In this document: positions 36,736 to 51,632 of the stretch, in pieces
Position numbering within the stretch: position 1 is the first letter of the stretch
How the letters are laid out: each line of letters begins with the position of its first letter
DNA from: Cottoperca gobio
Taxonomy: Eukaryota; Chordata; Actinopteri; Perciformes; Bovichtidae
Assembly (NCBI RefSeq): GCF_900634415.1
Contig: NC_041371.1
Location: forward strand, 12,401,019-12,465,018
Direction: 5' to 3'
DNA length: 64,000 nucleotides
Position numbers and translations under genes: made by a program
The notes under the pieces: generated by a model
What the model was told of the DNA's origin: nothing
The model's database searches: none
The model's input: the letters and a program-made list of their open reading frames with translations, nothing else

Positions 36736-38054
36736 TTTAACATTTAACACACTTTAAACCCCTTATAAAATGCTTAATTGTCATCAAACAATAAAAAATG
36801 AGAACCCTTTCACAGGTGTGTGTGGCCTGTATTCTGAAAGTGTAAATGGAGTATGGTATAAATAATACATGTGTTACTCAAAAACCCGGCAGTCAGATAT
36901 TAATAGATACTGTATGTCCTACATTGTAGCTCCTAATGACGCTTAGAGTCCTTGGAAGACTGTTGCCCTGAGTCCTCAATACATATTTTACGCTTCAGGC
37001 AGAAGCAACTAAATTGCTGTTTGTTAATATACTGTACGCATATAAAATATTTTCTAAGCAGACTCATCAATATGTTTATGCAAATAGTGAGTAATAGCTT
37101 CTAATGATTCCAGAAAGTGGTGTGGTATACAGTATTTGTGACGCAGTCAGCCTGTCCTCACTGCTGTGGTGGCTTTAACAGCCAAAGTCTTTCTGAGTAT
37201 CACTTACTCCATGCAGCTACTCGCAAGGGACGGAGAGGCCAGGCTGGATTCCACTGTGAGTCCCTGGATATTAGTTTCATATCACAGATAACACACAAAC
37301 ACAAAGGAGAGAAAGAGCCAGCCAGTGAGGAGGTCAGGGACAGAAGAGGAGAGAGGACACACACCAAATATGGTGAAATGACAACCTTAAAACAGAACTA
37401 AAACAATATATCATGCTTTCAACAGGCAATGGATATCTGACAAGTGGCACATGCTTCCCATGTGGCCTACAGCTTCCCAGGAGCTCAATTAACACATTAA
37501 TTTGCTTTACCAAGGGCTCTACTAAATGGCACTTAGAATGTCTAGCTAAGAGTTTCACATTAAGACTTAATCACTATCATGAGAGAACCGGTCTAGCTTG
37601 TTATAGGTATGTGTTACGAATTAGATTATTTAAACACTGATATTTATTGATTTATTTAATGACAAACATGTACTTATTTCTTTTTAGTAGTTGGTGGACA
37701 TCTCAACAATATGAATTGTTTGACAATCTAACTTCTAGGAAAGACATTTATAGTTTGTTGTTGCATGTAATTCTAACCAGACAACCCATCTCTTATACCT
37801 AATCTGTGCTGCACAGTTGCACTTACCCAGTAAAAGTACTGGACATATTCTTGGATTGCTTCTATTGGTTGGTGAGGTCATATTAAAAGAGATCCATTTC
37901 ATAAACTGGGTGTCACTAAATCAGATGGTCAAAGTATGATGGCATTTAACCCCAGAATGAAATAGACCGCCAGCAGCATGTCTTTGTGACCTAGGTCAAA
38001 GACATAGATTTAGAACTGATATACCCAGATTTCTTTTGGAATTACTTCTAAATT

Positions 38055-38165
38055 GACCTGTGAGGTCATTTTATTTATTTTATTTTACCAGGTATATTCC
38101 AATTGAGATTAAGGATCTCTTTTACAATGGAGTCCTGGTCAAGACAGCCGCATAAAAGAAGAGAC
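38055..38165 (-). mobile_element. Non-LTR retrotransposon 3' tail remnant
   Basis: The minus strand reads CTTGACCAGGACTCC, then AAAAGAGATCCTTAATCTCA, then ATACCTGGTAAAATAAAA with ATAAA repeats. This motif order is a common 3' terminus of fish LINEs and derived short elements. No coding part remains, and I do not assign a clade. Confidence 0.5.
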
Positions 38166-39677
38166 AGACACTATTTAAAAAATCACATAAAAAACAAAAC
38201 AAGCACCAGTCATGCATTGGGAGATGTCATTAACACTTGTTCTATTTAAAAGTTCATGTTAATGTGGGTTTAGACCTGTAAATATTCATAGTTTGTATGT
38301 TAAAACTGATTTCTTATTTATATCACACTCATCAATAACATTTCAAAACCTGGTAGGAGGTACATCGAGTAGCAGATGTAGCCCAAAACAAGAGCGTAGC
38401 ATTGTATTTTGTCATATATATACTTTATACATTGATGGTTAGGGTAAGCAACATAAAGTGGTATCCCTCAACACACAAAAACCAGGATACGACTTTGCCA
38501 TAACAGTATACCATGGAGACAGTATGGAGATGGAGATAATGAGCTGTAAGGGGCAGGACAGCCAGTTATGACTTCACTCGTCTGGCTTTGGGATGGGAAC
38601 AAATGGAGCCTCACTGGGTAATTAAGAGACACCCAGGCCTCACTGGGATATGCCAGGCAAATGGGAGCGAGGGAGCAGAAAGGGAAAGAGGGATTGAGAA
38701 TGCAACCCTATTGTGTTTCATGGAGGGATTTGAACAGTGAGGCACTGGTCTTGCGGTCTGTCCTAAGGCCATGCTTTAGGCTCTGGTTACAACACCTGCC
38801 TCCAGCCACCCCCGTCAAGCCCTTCCCCCTGTAAAATGAGTTATCATATCAGACTTCAGCATTATGGAAATGTCCCTGTTTAAGGAAATGTGTGGGAAAG
38901 GACCATTTTAATAGCCCATGCTAATTGTGACCCGCCTCAGTGATGTCATTACAGTGTTTATATGTGTAGCGATGGTGAGAAGCAGGTGACACTGGCAGGA
39001 CAGGGTGGACCGCTGATGTAATTGTGCCTGATTGAGCTGTTCTTTGGATCATAGTATTTGCAGTTAGGTCATTGCATGCATGTGGTTGTTTTTAACCGCA
39101 ATATTATGGCTATTGACTGTCTAGCATTCAAGATGATTTCACACAAATTACTTTGTGTGTGTGTTTGTTTTAAGGTAAGTAAATTTAGTCTGTTCGCATT
39201 TCAAAATGCGAGTGCATGCATGCGTTTTTATGGGACATACAGTATACATACAAGTACAAATATATGTCTTGGAAGATATGTGTGCAATTGTATGAGCAAA
39301 ATATATTTATATATTTAGCAGGGACAGTATTTTTAGCAGGAAGCGTGGATGTATTCTTGGTCTACTTTCTCACCCTCCCATGGTGCCTCCTCTGTCTCCC
39401 AATGGAGTTATGGAGTTATAGCCTGTCTATCTATGTGCATACTCAGGACACTATACATATACTCACACATATTTGCACAGCAGTGTAGAATCATATATCT
39501 ATGTCACAGGATAAAAGACGTTATCTTATCTAATACAAACTGAGATGCCTAAATTCTGCCTTACTTCCATTTCCTGTGATATTCTTTTTATGTTACCAGC
39601 AGACTTAAAAATGAAAAAGAAAGATAAATGCTGATTAATTAAAGGATATGCTGTTTTTTTCTGCTTGACTTTCCTAG

Positions 39678-39839
39678 ATGTGGATCTGTTGGTTTGCAAG
39701 CACCAGGGTCCATCCTGCTGCACCCGGAAGATGGAGGAGAGCTACCAGTTGGCTGTAAAGAGAGAAACCCTCCACAATATTCAGTCCTACAGCTATGAGC
39801 TTGAGCACCTCATCTCCGGCCACTCGGATGCCTTCCAGG
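39678..39839 (+). CDS. gpc5: Glypican (GPC5-like) exon 2
   Basis: A 162-nt exon encoding residues 60-113 plus one base. The acceptor is TTGACTTTCCTAG (AG at 39676-39677) and the donor is CAGG|GTAAGTG. It reads DVDLLVCKHQGPSCCTRKME and ends GHSDAFQ. The C.....(S/T)CCTRKMEE.Y block with cysteines 66, 73 and 74 is diagnostic of glypicans, and the CCTRKMEE wording is that of the GPC3/GPC5 class. Phases on both sides match exons 1 and 3. Confidence 0.95.
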
Positions 39840-41799
39840 GTAAGTGCTGGGACAAAGGGGCCAACCTTTGGTTGGATGAGTTGTTGATGGAAAGAGATGT
39901 TGCGTGCTTGGTGAGCTATCTGGTACATCCTGTCGCTACTGTACCAGTACATGGGACTGATACCCTAGAATGCTAGCTTCTGCAAAGTAGTTCATTTAAA
40001 AACTTGACCTTGCTTCATGCTGACCTGAAATGAAACTTATGCCCCTTATTTGAATCCAATATTAAGCAATACAAACAAAAATACTCTGTTTGTTTTCTTG
40101 CTTCCAAAGAATATTTATTTGTCCAATATTTGGTAAAACAAAGTTTTTACTTAGTTCCCTAAGGTCACTGTAGCTGGAGGCAGGCAAGTGTGCAACTCAG
40201 GAAATGGGCATGGCTTCACTCCCCCTCTCCTTCCCTTCTTCTGCGGGTTTGGCAGCAACAGAACTGTGGAGAGGGATCACTGAGGGTAAATGGGGAAATG
40301 AGGGTATAGAGGCCTTTTTCTCAGTCTGGTGGAAGATGGTCTGCTTTGTCATTATATTACCCTCCTGTCAGGACAGCAACACAATTACTGGAACCCTTGA
40401 ACAAATTACAGTAGTTTTGGAAAGTGAAACAAATTTTGTTTGCTTGTCTGGTTTTTATTTTCGGGTGTATTTCTTGGTTGTGATGCTTCTTTGGTAGCCT
40501 GGTCAGTTCAGATTTCTGAGTGCCGAATAAACAAGCCCCTGCTGCAGACACAAAGCCTGTTTCAGCTAGGTCTTGTCTGCCAAAGGGTTTTGTACTACGC
40601 CCAACTGAATCAAGCAGCCCACTATTTGACCAAGCTTGTCCTTCCTCTTCCTCGAGTGATTGCAGTGTCATTTAAATTAAATATTTTCCAAAATAGATCA
40701 AGTGTGTCCTCCCCAAAACCTCCAAACACAATCCCACAGAGGGCGGGAGACATGCTTTGGATGTTTTTAGTGTTACAGGAATTTTGGTACCGTGCAATTA
40801 GTTTTATAAGACAATGGACTGCTTAGACGCCATGTTGGCCAAGTGCTATTTTATGATGGATGTGGATGTTGGTGTCCAACTCATATCATATGTGGACAAA
40901 TGTTGTTATAGAGAATTAAACTGTTTTTGGGAACGGTCATGGAGAATGGATTATTTTCAGACGGTGTTGTCATGGAAATGATTACTGTCATGTTTAACTT
41001 GTGTCATCCGGAAAGGATATACACCGTCACATAGTGTCACAACGTACTAAAGCACAAGTTCACAGAATGATGGAGATATCTTTCAGTTGTTTTACAAGCA
41101 GGTTACATGAATATCAGTTACCATGTACCAAGTCGTCATTCTGATATTTGTCCTTTTCATCATCATTAAGATCTTTCCCTTCTTACCTCATGTCTGAGCC
41201 TGTTTGGAGTATGACGATCAGGTGTTCAACATATCCAGAAAAGGCCAAGATGGAAAATTAACAATAGAAACTGGAGTATGGTGGTGCCGAAAGAATTCTG
41301 ATGTCACTAGCCCTCAATTTACAAGGCCTTCTAAGGACAGTCTCTGTGCTGTCTGACTGCCTCAAGTGGAATGTGAAGTAGCAAGTGGCTCATATACCGC
41401 ATGAAGTAATGAGAATATGATTTTGGCTGTTAGCCTTGGTACTGTTATTCACACGCTGGAACATTGGTGGAAAATTGTTTGTGGGTAGCTTTCTTCTCCT
41501 ACCCCTTTTTGTTTGTACAGTGTCTTTCCAATTGCAGCACATGCAGTTTACCACTGAGCCACTTGACTACATGCTAAAAAGCTAAAAGCTGTTAATCCGT
41601 TTATTGGATAATTCTTTCATGATGTGGCCATTATTTTCTCTACAGCTTTTCATCTCTCCGTCATTCAAGTCATACCGCAAATCTTATAACTACAAGTCCT
41701 TTATGTGTGTGTTTTCTTTATCCACTGTAATTTTTATTGTTTTAACTCAAAATCACTCCTGCTGATAGCCAAAAGGACAAGCCCATTAGAAAGGAGATG

Positions 41800-41805
41800 G
41801 TGTGT

Positions 41806-41845
<40 letters not shown>
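41800..41845. repeat. (GT)n microsatellite
   Basis: About 46 bp of GT with one GAGT interruption, in glypican intron 2. Confidence 0.93.
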
Positions 41846-41850
<5 letters not shown>

Positions 41851-42791
41851 TTGGCCTGCCTTTGTTTTGACAGCCCTAAAGGTCCTACTGTGCTTTGTCT
41901 TGTGTGGGAGTTGTCATGTCATGAGTATGACCCCATAAACACAGACCACATTTATTAATGTGGAGAGGGTCTTCCGCTGATGTTTCTGATAATGTATTAG
42001 TAACAGCTTTAATTGTATGTTGCATTAACAAAAGCTTTCTAGTGAAAACAGAACCAATAATTGTTTGGGATTGTCCAGATAATGACGTCCACTTTTACCC
42101 TGCGGCTGCCGCACCCTAAGTCATGCAGGCAGGTTACATCTTCTTATGTAACAGCCTCCTTCCCCCGTAGTATATCCTCTTCTCCATTTTTCCTCTTACC
42201 ATTGAACTTTCCCAAAACTCACACATAGATAACCCTCTCTCATTCACACAGACACAAACAAACAGACAGGTAATGAGTGTTGGGGCCTGCTGGTGGATAG
42301 GTGTTAACCACATACCCCAGTCTAAGTTGGGCCAGTTTAGAGCTGCCATCAAGGGCTTTGGCCTTTCAGCCTGTTCTAGCCAATCAGATCTGGAGTAATC
42401 TTACTAGCTGCACGTCTCTCTGTGGCCTTCTATTTGGCTAGGAAAAAGTTAAACAGATGGATTTGCCACTAGATTCTTTGTATGTCTGTTCGCCCATGCT
42501 ACTCGTTAATCAGTAGAGCTGTTGGGTTAGAGCCTTACTTTTAATCAGTTCCAACAAACCCTCATATAAATTACTCGTTCAGTCCAATATGCAGCAATCT
42601 CTTGTTGGCAAATTGTTGCGCATGCAATCCAAATCGTTTGTTAGCGTGTTTGCATGACAGGTGGGAATGATGAGCAAGAGAGTAAGTATCTGGATATACT
42701 ATGTACTCACACTGCTGGGGAGCAGATGTCAAGAAAATGCTGACACTTTTGATCACTAGTGTCACCGATATGAGCCCACAGCTAAAGGCCA

Positions 42792-42806
42792 TGTGTGTGT
42801 GTGTGT

Positions 42807-42879
<73 letters not shown>
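42792..42879. repeat. (GT)n microsatellite
   Basis: About 88 bp of GT with one ATGT interruption, in glypican intron 2. Confidence 0.96.
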
Positions 42880-42881
<2 letters not shown>

Positions 42882-45800
42882 CTGAGCATTTTGTTCATGT
42901 GCATTTTGATCATTGTGTGTGTGCGCATACATGTATACAAAAAGACATGTGAGCATGTACAATATCTACCACCTTTATAAGTCACCACGACCACCTCAGG
43001 GTTAAACTTGTCCTCACAGGAGTTGACAAATGCTTTCCAGATAAATGTATTCTGCTGGCCCAGATATCTCTCTATCATCAAGGAAAGTGCATCTCGTTTA
43101 AAACTTTAGGTGCCCTTCAGTGAAAGGACGAGAAGAGATGAGAAAGAACGAGAGAGACAGAGACAGAAGAGAGAAAGAGACCATGGCAAGGACAATGCCT
43201 TTCGTCATTGAGGCGACATAATTAGTTGATCCTTGTCTCATCATCCAGGAACTCTCCCGACCCCCCCCCCTCCCCTTGTCCTGCGAGACAGCATGTTCAT
43301 GAGTGTATGCAAGAGACAAAGTGATCAAATCCACAACCTGAGGCACAGGAATACTTGGGGGCCTCAGCAGCTGATGGTAGAATGCAGAACACTGACTGTA
43401 TAGTTTGTTGGTGCGTCTCCACCTGTGACTGTTAGTGTCCTCAGGCTTTCCCAGGTGGCTGAGTTCAACCTACTGTAATTGTCTCACTGACTGTTGGAAA
43501 TGTGCAGACTCCCTGATTGCCTGTTTGGTTACAGTAGACTGTATTCTCCATGTCTGTTGCTCTTTGCACCGCGGTCTCTCATTCCCCTTTAGGCATAGGC
43601 GGATAGACAAGGATATCTAGCCTATCATATCGAGAAGATTCTTATGCTGTCTTCACTGTCAGGATCATCCTGGGTGGCTTATTCAACACACCCTATGTTA
43701 AGGCAACTGTCTTACTGATTAAAAAGTGATGATTTATGTGTGTTTGTGTGGTCATGTGTGTGTCTGCATGTCTATGAGTGTGTGTGCAAGTGATAGGAAT
43801 GATGAATCACTTGGCTGCGGTCGCCTATATTCATTCTTTCGTAAAATGAAAATCCCTCTATCTATATTGCAATCTCTCTTCATTTGTCTGAAAGTTCTCT
43901 CACCCATTTTGCTTGTGATCTTTTTAGCCCGTTCTCTCACATCATTATTTATTTTTTTCCCTCTCACTTCATGTCTGCATGTATTTTTCTCTGCAGATGT
44001 TTTGACCGACAGGGTTATTGCTCTAGAGGCTGATGCTTGGACACAGGATGACATTGCGCTGCACCATGAGCTCATGCTCAAATTAGGGAGGATATCCGGA
44101 ATCCATCCCTACACGTCTCATTTAATCATACAGGGAGGAGTGGAAATGTGTTTATGGACCTAATAGTGGGAGCGAATATATTGCGTATTTGAGTGTGTAC
44201 ATGTGAGTGTGTCCTAAGTATTTTTGTGTTTTTATCTACGGCCTCTTGAGTCTCTTGAGTAGACATGACACATAAGGGCAGGATGTGTATCCCTCAGAGT
44301 TTGCAGGACTTAGGCTCGCTGGGAAAAGGGGGGAAAGAACAAAGGGAACGAGGGGGGAGGGAGGGGAAAAGCTCAGAGCCTCTCACAGTCATAAAGTCAC
44401 ACTCAAAGCTTCCCTAATTACCTCTGCTTTTCATCTGCCCTTCTCACCTAAGCATGACAATGTGAGAATCAAGAGAAGTGGGGAATAAGGCCTAAAGAGG
44501 GAGAACAGAAAAATGGGACTTAGATCTCATGGTTACCTAAGTTTCAGTGAAGCGTGCACAGGTGTGTTTGAATGTTGTTTATCAGGTGTGTGTGTAATGT
44601 GGTCTGCCTTTTCAAAGAACGTTAAATCAACAGCTTTTTGCCCTGCAGATTCACTATGTACTGCTGCTCTCAGAAAACTCCCTCTTTCTTCCTGGGCGTC
44701 TCTCTGTCTGTGTTCCATGCTTTGCCAGCATTGGTTGCTTAACAAGAGCATGATGGTTCTAGGTGCGCTGCAGGGAGCCCTCATGTCTCAAAAATAACCC
44801 AGTTGCCAAGAGTGCGCTCCACAGAATTGACCTATAAACACAACATTCTTCTCCATCTTCTTCTTCACCCCAAAAGTCTCCTTTCATTTTTCTCCGTCGT
44901 TGTTATTCTGCTCCCCAGCAGCCTCAGTCTCCCTCACCAGTCATCCATGCTCCCCAATATTGCATCCAAAGCCTAAACAAATAGGAGTTCTTTGTAGACT
45001 AGCCTGCCGCCAGTCTCCACAGCCATAATTTGACATACAAGCTGAAATGAAACTGAGATAAATACCCCTTTATTTCTCGCCAATACCACCTCATGCAATG
45101 ATTTTCTGACATTTCTTTTCAAACACTATTTTTGATGCTGCCTTTCAGCTAGCCTCAACAAACACTCTTGCTGTAGACTAAGCTTCATGAATCTCACTAC
45201 TATCGTATGAGCATAATAAGCTTGATGTCCAAGGAAGTTTCTCTGTAATCTCAGACAAAGTCGCATCTCCCAGGGCTTGTTCTTTGTCCAAGAGAATTTG
45301 GCTTTTCTGGAACACAATCTGTCTGGCTGGCTGATGGGATTTGTCTCTATTGCTGCTGATCGGTCCAGCCTGGCCTTTTCCTGTGTCGATGTTGATTCCA
45401 CAAGCTATAAAAATGTTCTGCGCGTGTGTGTGTTTGTGTGCGTGGGTATGTGTATAAGTCGGAGATATAGATCTGTTTGTGTATAGCAGCTGGCTGTCAA
45501 AATCTTGATCAGAAAATATCAGATAACCATCATAATTGACAGACTTCTTCCCTGTCTGGTGAAATTGTCACATCTACCTTCGTGCAGTTTATGAATGAGA
45601 TATTCTTAAGGGAAATGCTGGTGGATTTTGACCAAAATACGGTCATGCTTGGAGAACTGAGGGAGTATTGGTAAGACATAGCGTGAGGAAAAGAAGGGTT
45701 GAACATCCTAAATTGGCCAGACTTGCATGTCTGTGAGGGAGAAATGTTTCCATCCGACGCCTGTGGGAGATCTGGGTGTGTACTTAATATGTGCTTTTAA

Positions 45801-48800
45801 TGCATAAGTGGATGAGCGTCGTGATGTACATACCTCTGTTTTGTGACTCACACTGTAACTTGGGCCCAAAGTAGGTTGGAGTTGGCTTTCCATCTTCCGT
45901 GTCTAACCACCAACTCACTTCATCACTCCCTCATTCAAGTCAACCCACTTTCCTCATTACGCCCTGTGTTGGACACTTCTCTGCTTCCTCTCCTTCCTCC
46001 TGCTCGCCTCTATGGCTCTGAGCGCACCATTAAGGAGTCCCCAAAGGCTTAATTCACAAATCCTACAGTCATTCATCCATTGTATTCCAGAGTAGGAGGT
46101 ACATTAAATGAGAGAAATGGCAAAAAAAAAAAGATATCGTTCTGAACCTGCCCAGCCGAGTCTTGTTTGTACGATCTATGATGGATTATGATATCTGTAT
46201 TGTCTGCCAAAATGAACCGACTGACAGACAGTCTGCTCTTAATTCATCCACAACGGAGTCTATCTCTGGCAAAGTCTTAATGCTGGAACTAATGATGGAA
46301 TTTCTCCTTTTATAAATATTTTTATGAATTTATCTTGATTATTTAGTATTTTCCTTTCAGCCCACAAAATGGATTAAAACGTTTTTGTGTTGTTTTAATG
46401 GCATAAGGATAGGGGCTTAGGCCTTATCAAAGAGTGGTTTTGGCTCATAGTTGAAACCTGTGTATGAACGATTCATATTGAAGCTGAAAAATGAAAATGG
46501 GCCACACCTGCTAAGGAAAGTGGAACATATTTCATTAGACTCCCTTTCATCTTGGATTCCTTTCACACCTCAGTCAGTTTCAGAGTCTGTTTCATGTTAG
46601 CCTAAATGTTTCTTTTCTCTTTTCATGAAAATCTGGAGTCCAGTCTCTTTCTCCGGCCGTCTTTAGTCATCATCAGTTTCCACTTATGTAATGGGTCGTT
46701 ACCTTGACAAAGCTTTTTTGTTTATAAAAAAACACAGGCTGTCATCAATGTAACAAGGTTTTGGAGGAAATGCCACTATTCTATTTAGATTCACATATTA
46801 ATATTCCAGTCTGCTGTACAGTAATAAGTCACTGGCAGCTGATTTGCAGTTGCATTGAATATAATTGTTATTACAATTCTTTCTTTCCAGTCCTTTTTTG
46901 GATGTGCATGTTCTACTTTTCTCCACTCTGCAGATCGGACCAATTCTTTACAACTCAATCTCGAGAGTAAAATGTGTGTAGCAGTTTCTCTAAGGTGTAA
47001 AAATGATATAGACTTACATACTGTATGTGCAATAAGACTGCTCATGCTCATGCATTCCTACTTGTGCAACTGGCATACTTTTAGTTGTAGCTTTAAGTAG
47101 TTATCACTGAGTGCAAATACTTTTTGTGTATGACACTGTGCTGCTCCTTAGCACTACACTATATCAAACGAGACACTGTGATTTATATACCAATAAACAA
47201 GAGAGAAATAGGGGGTCACTATAGACCTGTGGCCCCCTTAATGTGAAGGACCAGAGGTGCTGTCCATCAGCCTGTCAACAGTCTGCCCTCATGCTGCCCC
47301 TCCACTTCTCCCCTTTATGGCATTAGCCATTTGAACAACCCTCCCTCCCTCCCCTGATCTTCCCACTGCCCCTGTGCTCTGTCTCGTCTGTCCCCGTCCT
47401 TCTCTCCTCTGCTCATTCCCCCGCCTTCGATCATGTTTCCCTACTTTGGCCAGAGCAGAGAGCAGTGATCCCCCTCCTGTCCAATCTCCACCGCCACTCC
47501 TCTTCCCACACTACATTGAAGCCCAGTGCACCCGAATGCCCCTGGCATCTGTGGAATTGTTTATGTTTCAGAGTTTTGATATAGCCGGGCTGCCTTTTCA
47601 ATTACACCCACCCCCCACCCCCCTTGTCTCCACCATCTCAAGCTGATTATCCCACCTGTTAGCCCCTTGATAGGACAAGACAAGAACGTTGGGATTTTGG
47701 GCCAGGGTTCGCTGAAATCTGTGCACACAAGGATTGCATATGGGGTGCTAAGGGACTTATGGAGTCACAGGGTTTGGCACTCCTGCCAAACCCCCCCCCC
47801 CACAGTTCTTGCAGGTCAAACTTGCGTGAACTGCATGTCTGTGTGCCTGTTGTCTGACAGATGAGTCTTGCTCCCACTTTAGACTTTAGACATGTGATTT
47901 TACCACACAAGTATGATGAATCAACAGATTGATTCATTGACTTATTAATAGTTTATTACCATTAAACTGTTTGCTGAAAGGTTAGGGGCTGGGAGATTGG
48001 ATGACATTGCAGCTCCCTCCTGTAACCTAAGATGACCAGTGCTGAGTGTGAGATTGCCTTATGTACTGTATTTCTACTAATTAAAACAAGGATATGTAAT
48101 CTACACATGTGTCACTATGTCATATATCTGTGTGGTGACCTGTCTGAAACCCAAGCCTGTGGTAGGATTAAAATGCTTTGCCTGAGAAGATGGTTGGTGA
48201 GGTCCAGTAAGGATTGATCGCCAAGATAGGAAGGGCCCACGGCTCCACGGTATGAGCACAGTGTCTCCTACCTCATTATCACAATATTACCACATCTTTA
48301 AGCATGCACATATGTACACCCACCTCTACAGGCCTACATGCACGTACTTAAAAATACAGACATACTATACATGCACTCATACTTGCACGTATTAAAAGAT
48401 GCGGTCTCACTTATGACACAGTAACAGTTGAACCCTATAACTCAGGGCTATGCAACTGGGTTAGGACAGGAAAGGTTCCAGGGCCACAATGAACAATTTT
48501 CTATTTCTTTCAATCAAAAATGTTTTCATCAATTTGAAATCAACTCAACACCTTGTTGATACAGTTTAACCATCATCTGATATACTGTAGCTAACCTTAG
48601 TTCAAACATTTTGTTTGTTTAATTGTATATTAAAAAGCAAATGTTTAATTGCACTACAATAAGAACTTGATGGACCATTTCATAGAGGAAAAAGTCACGC
48701 CTTTCTGATCACACAAAAGGCCACATTCGAAAACATTTCATATCTATATCTAATGGGACAAAATGCATTTCCAGGATTTTACAGAAGTATCAAAGGCTCA

Positions 48801-51360
48801 TAATTGTTCAGTGCAATGCACACAAGACAGGCTATGATTCATTTTGGTTTAAATGGTGCTACAAGGTAAATAAAGAGAACATATATATTTTTATGTGAAG
48901 CTTAGCCACACTGCGGAGCTTCTGGCCTGCCATACTGTAAAGACTGCAGACTTGTGTAACTGACATAACTGTGCTCTTGCTTTGAGGAAGGCATTGCCTT
49001 CTGCCATAATGTCTTTTGAGACCACCACTAGGAGTCACCAAAGTCAGAAATGTTCAAGTTCTACACATAGGGGCTTTAAATAATAATTAACAAATAACTT
49101 ACCGCAACTTACTACAATTACTGGAACAATAACTGCTACTGCTACTACTACTGGTACTACTGATAATGTAGTATAGTCTGTCTGTGCAACCCCTGTATAC
49201 ACACTAACCAGGTTGGTCTCTGTACTGCGATTTTGGCAACACAGCTATGAAGCCTTGGCCTTAAACAGTTACTCAGACTGTTTTAAGTACACACACATAC
49301 ATGCATCTCTGTCAGTGTCAGAGTAGCTTAGAAATCAGGGACTGCTGGGTAGCAATGGCGGAAAACACTATAGTTGTGACTTAAATCGTAGCGCTGCCAC
49401 TGTGCTTATTCTGACTCTGTTATTGTGGCAGCTTCACCATGGTGACGCTAATTGTGCCAGTAAAACACTGGGCTGCCATGCAGAATGTAAAGTGGAAATA
49501 GCTTCTTATGATTAAACCCAGTGATCTCAGAGAGTGGTCTTGGCATAGCATTAGTGGAAAGATATGGTATGGTATATAATCCGATCCCAGAGTTATAATA
49601 CATACTCAGTTTAGGCTTCTGCTGGACAAAGGCCTCGTCTGCTTTGCCACTGTTGCTTTTTTATCCGTGTAATACCTTGTTTATTCCGAGCAGAGAGCAT
49701 GTCCGATTAGCCCCACAAGGCCACAGACAAAGCAAGCCTGTTCCTTTATTCCTGTATAGTTAGCTTGACAATTATGTGTTCTGAATTTCAGAGTTTTTAG
49801 GACTTCCTTGGAAATTAAAGATAATTGTTCCATGCAAAACAGCCTCAAGCTAGCCAGACTTCATTTCCCAAAAGGCGACATGGTAATGATAGCCACCCAC
49901 GACTGTGTGTCTGAATGGAGTGTGGTCAAGTCCAGAATCAGACACTGTGGTCAGCCAGAACAATCAAACCCAATTGACTATCATGCAATGGTAGTTAGGA
50001 CTTAAAAAGCTTCTGGTTTCTTGTTCTTTTGTTATCATCATGTTTCTCAGTACTGGAAAGTGCAGAGAAACCCACATCGACTGTACTTGATGTATCAGTC
50101 AATGAGAAACCGAATACATTTGAGCGTGGGAGATGACTTGATTGAGAACAGAAAATAACTGATGTTGAAAATAAGTGAATCATGGGATCAAGTTTTTTGT
50201 TTGCTATAGAGGACGTGTGGAGAGGAAGAAAGGTGTACTCTCGTCCTATTTCTGTATATTCAGAGAATGTTTGAAGTAACAGCCATGGAGACACGGGGAA
50301 GTGCTCCGGACCCAGGGGCCAAATGAATCCAGATGTCAGAGCATGATCTCAAGGTGGAGTCCACTTTTACAGTAGTTGTTTTTACTTGCTCAAAAGTTCA
50401 GTCGCTTCTTTTTATTCCATTTTTCCTGGCGGCCTCCCACCCTTCCCTTTTTTCCTCTTTCGTGTTCTCTCTGTGTCACTCTCTTGGCAAATAAAAATAC
50501 AATTTTTTAACAAGTACGGAATGTTTTGAGGATTTAATGATCCCGTCAGAAAACCTTTGAAATATCTAAATGGTGCTCTTGAGAAGCATAAGACTGAGTT
50601 TTTTTTAATTAGTCTTCTTGAGAAAACTTGCCTTTCTTGTTGTGTAGAGTAGTTTTGTTGTGCTCCCACCGTGGTCTACAGAGAGTAAGATTAAACCCTG
50701 ATATTTCTGAGCATGATCATTTTATAATAACATTATGTAATGTCATGTAACTTCAGCCTGTGGGTACATCTTGTGGTGTAAATATCTGACTGGAAGGCAA
50801 GCAGGCAGACCTCACACTGGCACCTACTCTGCAGCCCCATGGGCTTAGGAAACACAAGTGGAAATAAAACTGTAACTTCTCTGCAAATCGAATCCTGTTT
50901 TTGCTCATTCCTTTCCTTTTTGTGTTTGTCATTTTGTGAACAGACAGACTTTGTCATGTCTGTCTGCTTTATTTCATTCGCACGCAGTCACGCTCTTTGA
51001 AACTCATTTCATTTCAGTTACAACTTCTAATGTCATGCGTGCAGGAGCAGGTCTGATCATGACGATGGTGCTTTCTGGTGCATTATAAATGAGATGTGCC
51101 TTTTGCTGGCCAGTGGGGAGTCCCCGTGTGTCACAGACAGCGGTCATATTAGTGCAGCTGTTGAGGAGGACATGACTGTTGTTATCCTTCTGTCTGTGAG
51201 GTAGGAGGGGCTGGACACACACAGGCACACACACAAACACACACACATACTCCTTTGGTATTATTAATGTGCTGAGATAGATTCACTATGCGTAAGTTTC
51301 TCTTATGAATTTATATGAAAGTGTTAACATCAAGCAAACATATTTTTTAAAATCTAAAGT

Positions 51361-51361
<1 letters not shown>

Positions 51362-51422
<61 letters not shown>
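51362..51422. repeat. (GT)30 microsatellite
   Basis: Uninterrupted GT repeat in glypican intron 2. It is complementary to the CA repeat 136 bp downstream. Confidence 0.97.
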
Positions 51423-51424
<2 letters not shown>

Positions 51425-51554
51425 CGATGTTGGCACCCTCCTCCTTCTCCTGTCTCAATTTCTGTACAGTTGCTACTGCTCCTTCATGTCCTGTCATGCT
51501 TTTAAGCTGACATCACACCCCAGAGGAGAGTGGTGTGTCCAATACACACGTACA

Positions 51555-51557
<3 letters not shown>

Positions 51558-51628
<71 letters not shown>
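51558..51628. repeat. (CA)35 microsatellite
   Basis: Uninterrupted CA repeat, the complement of the flanking GT repeats at 51362 and 52063. Confidence 0.97.
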
Positions 51629-51632
<4 letters not shown>

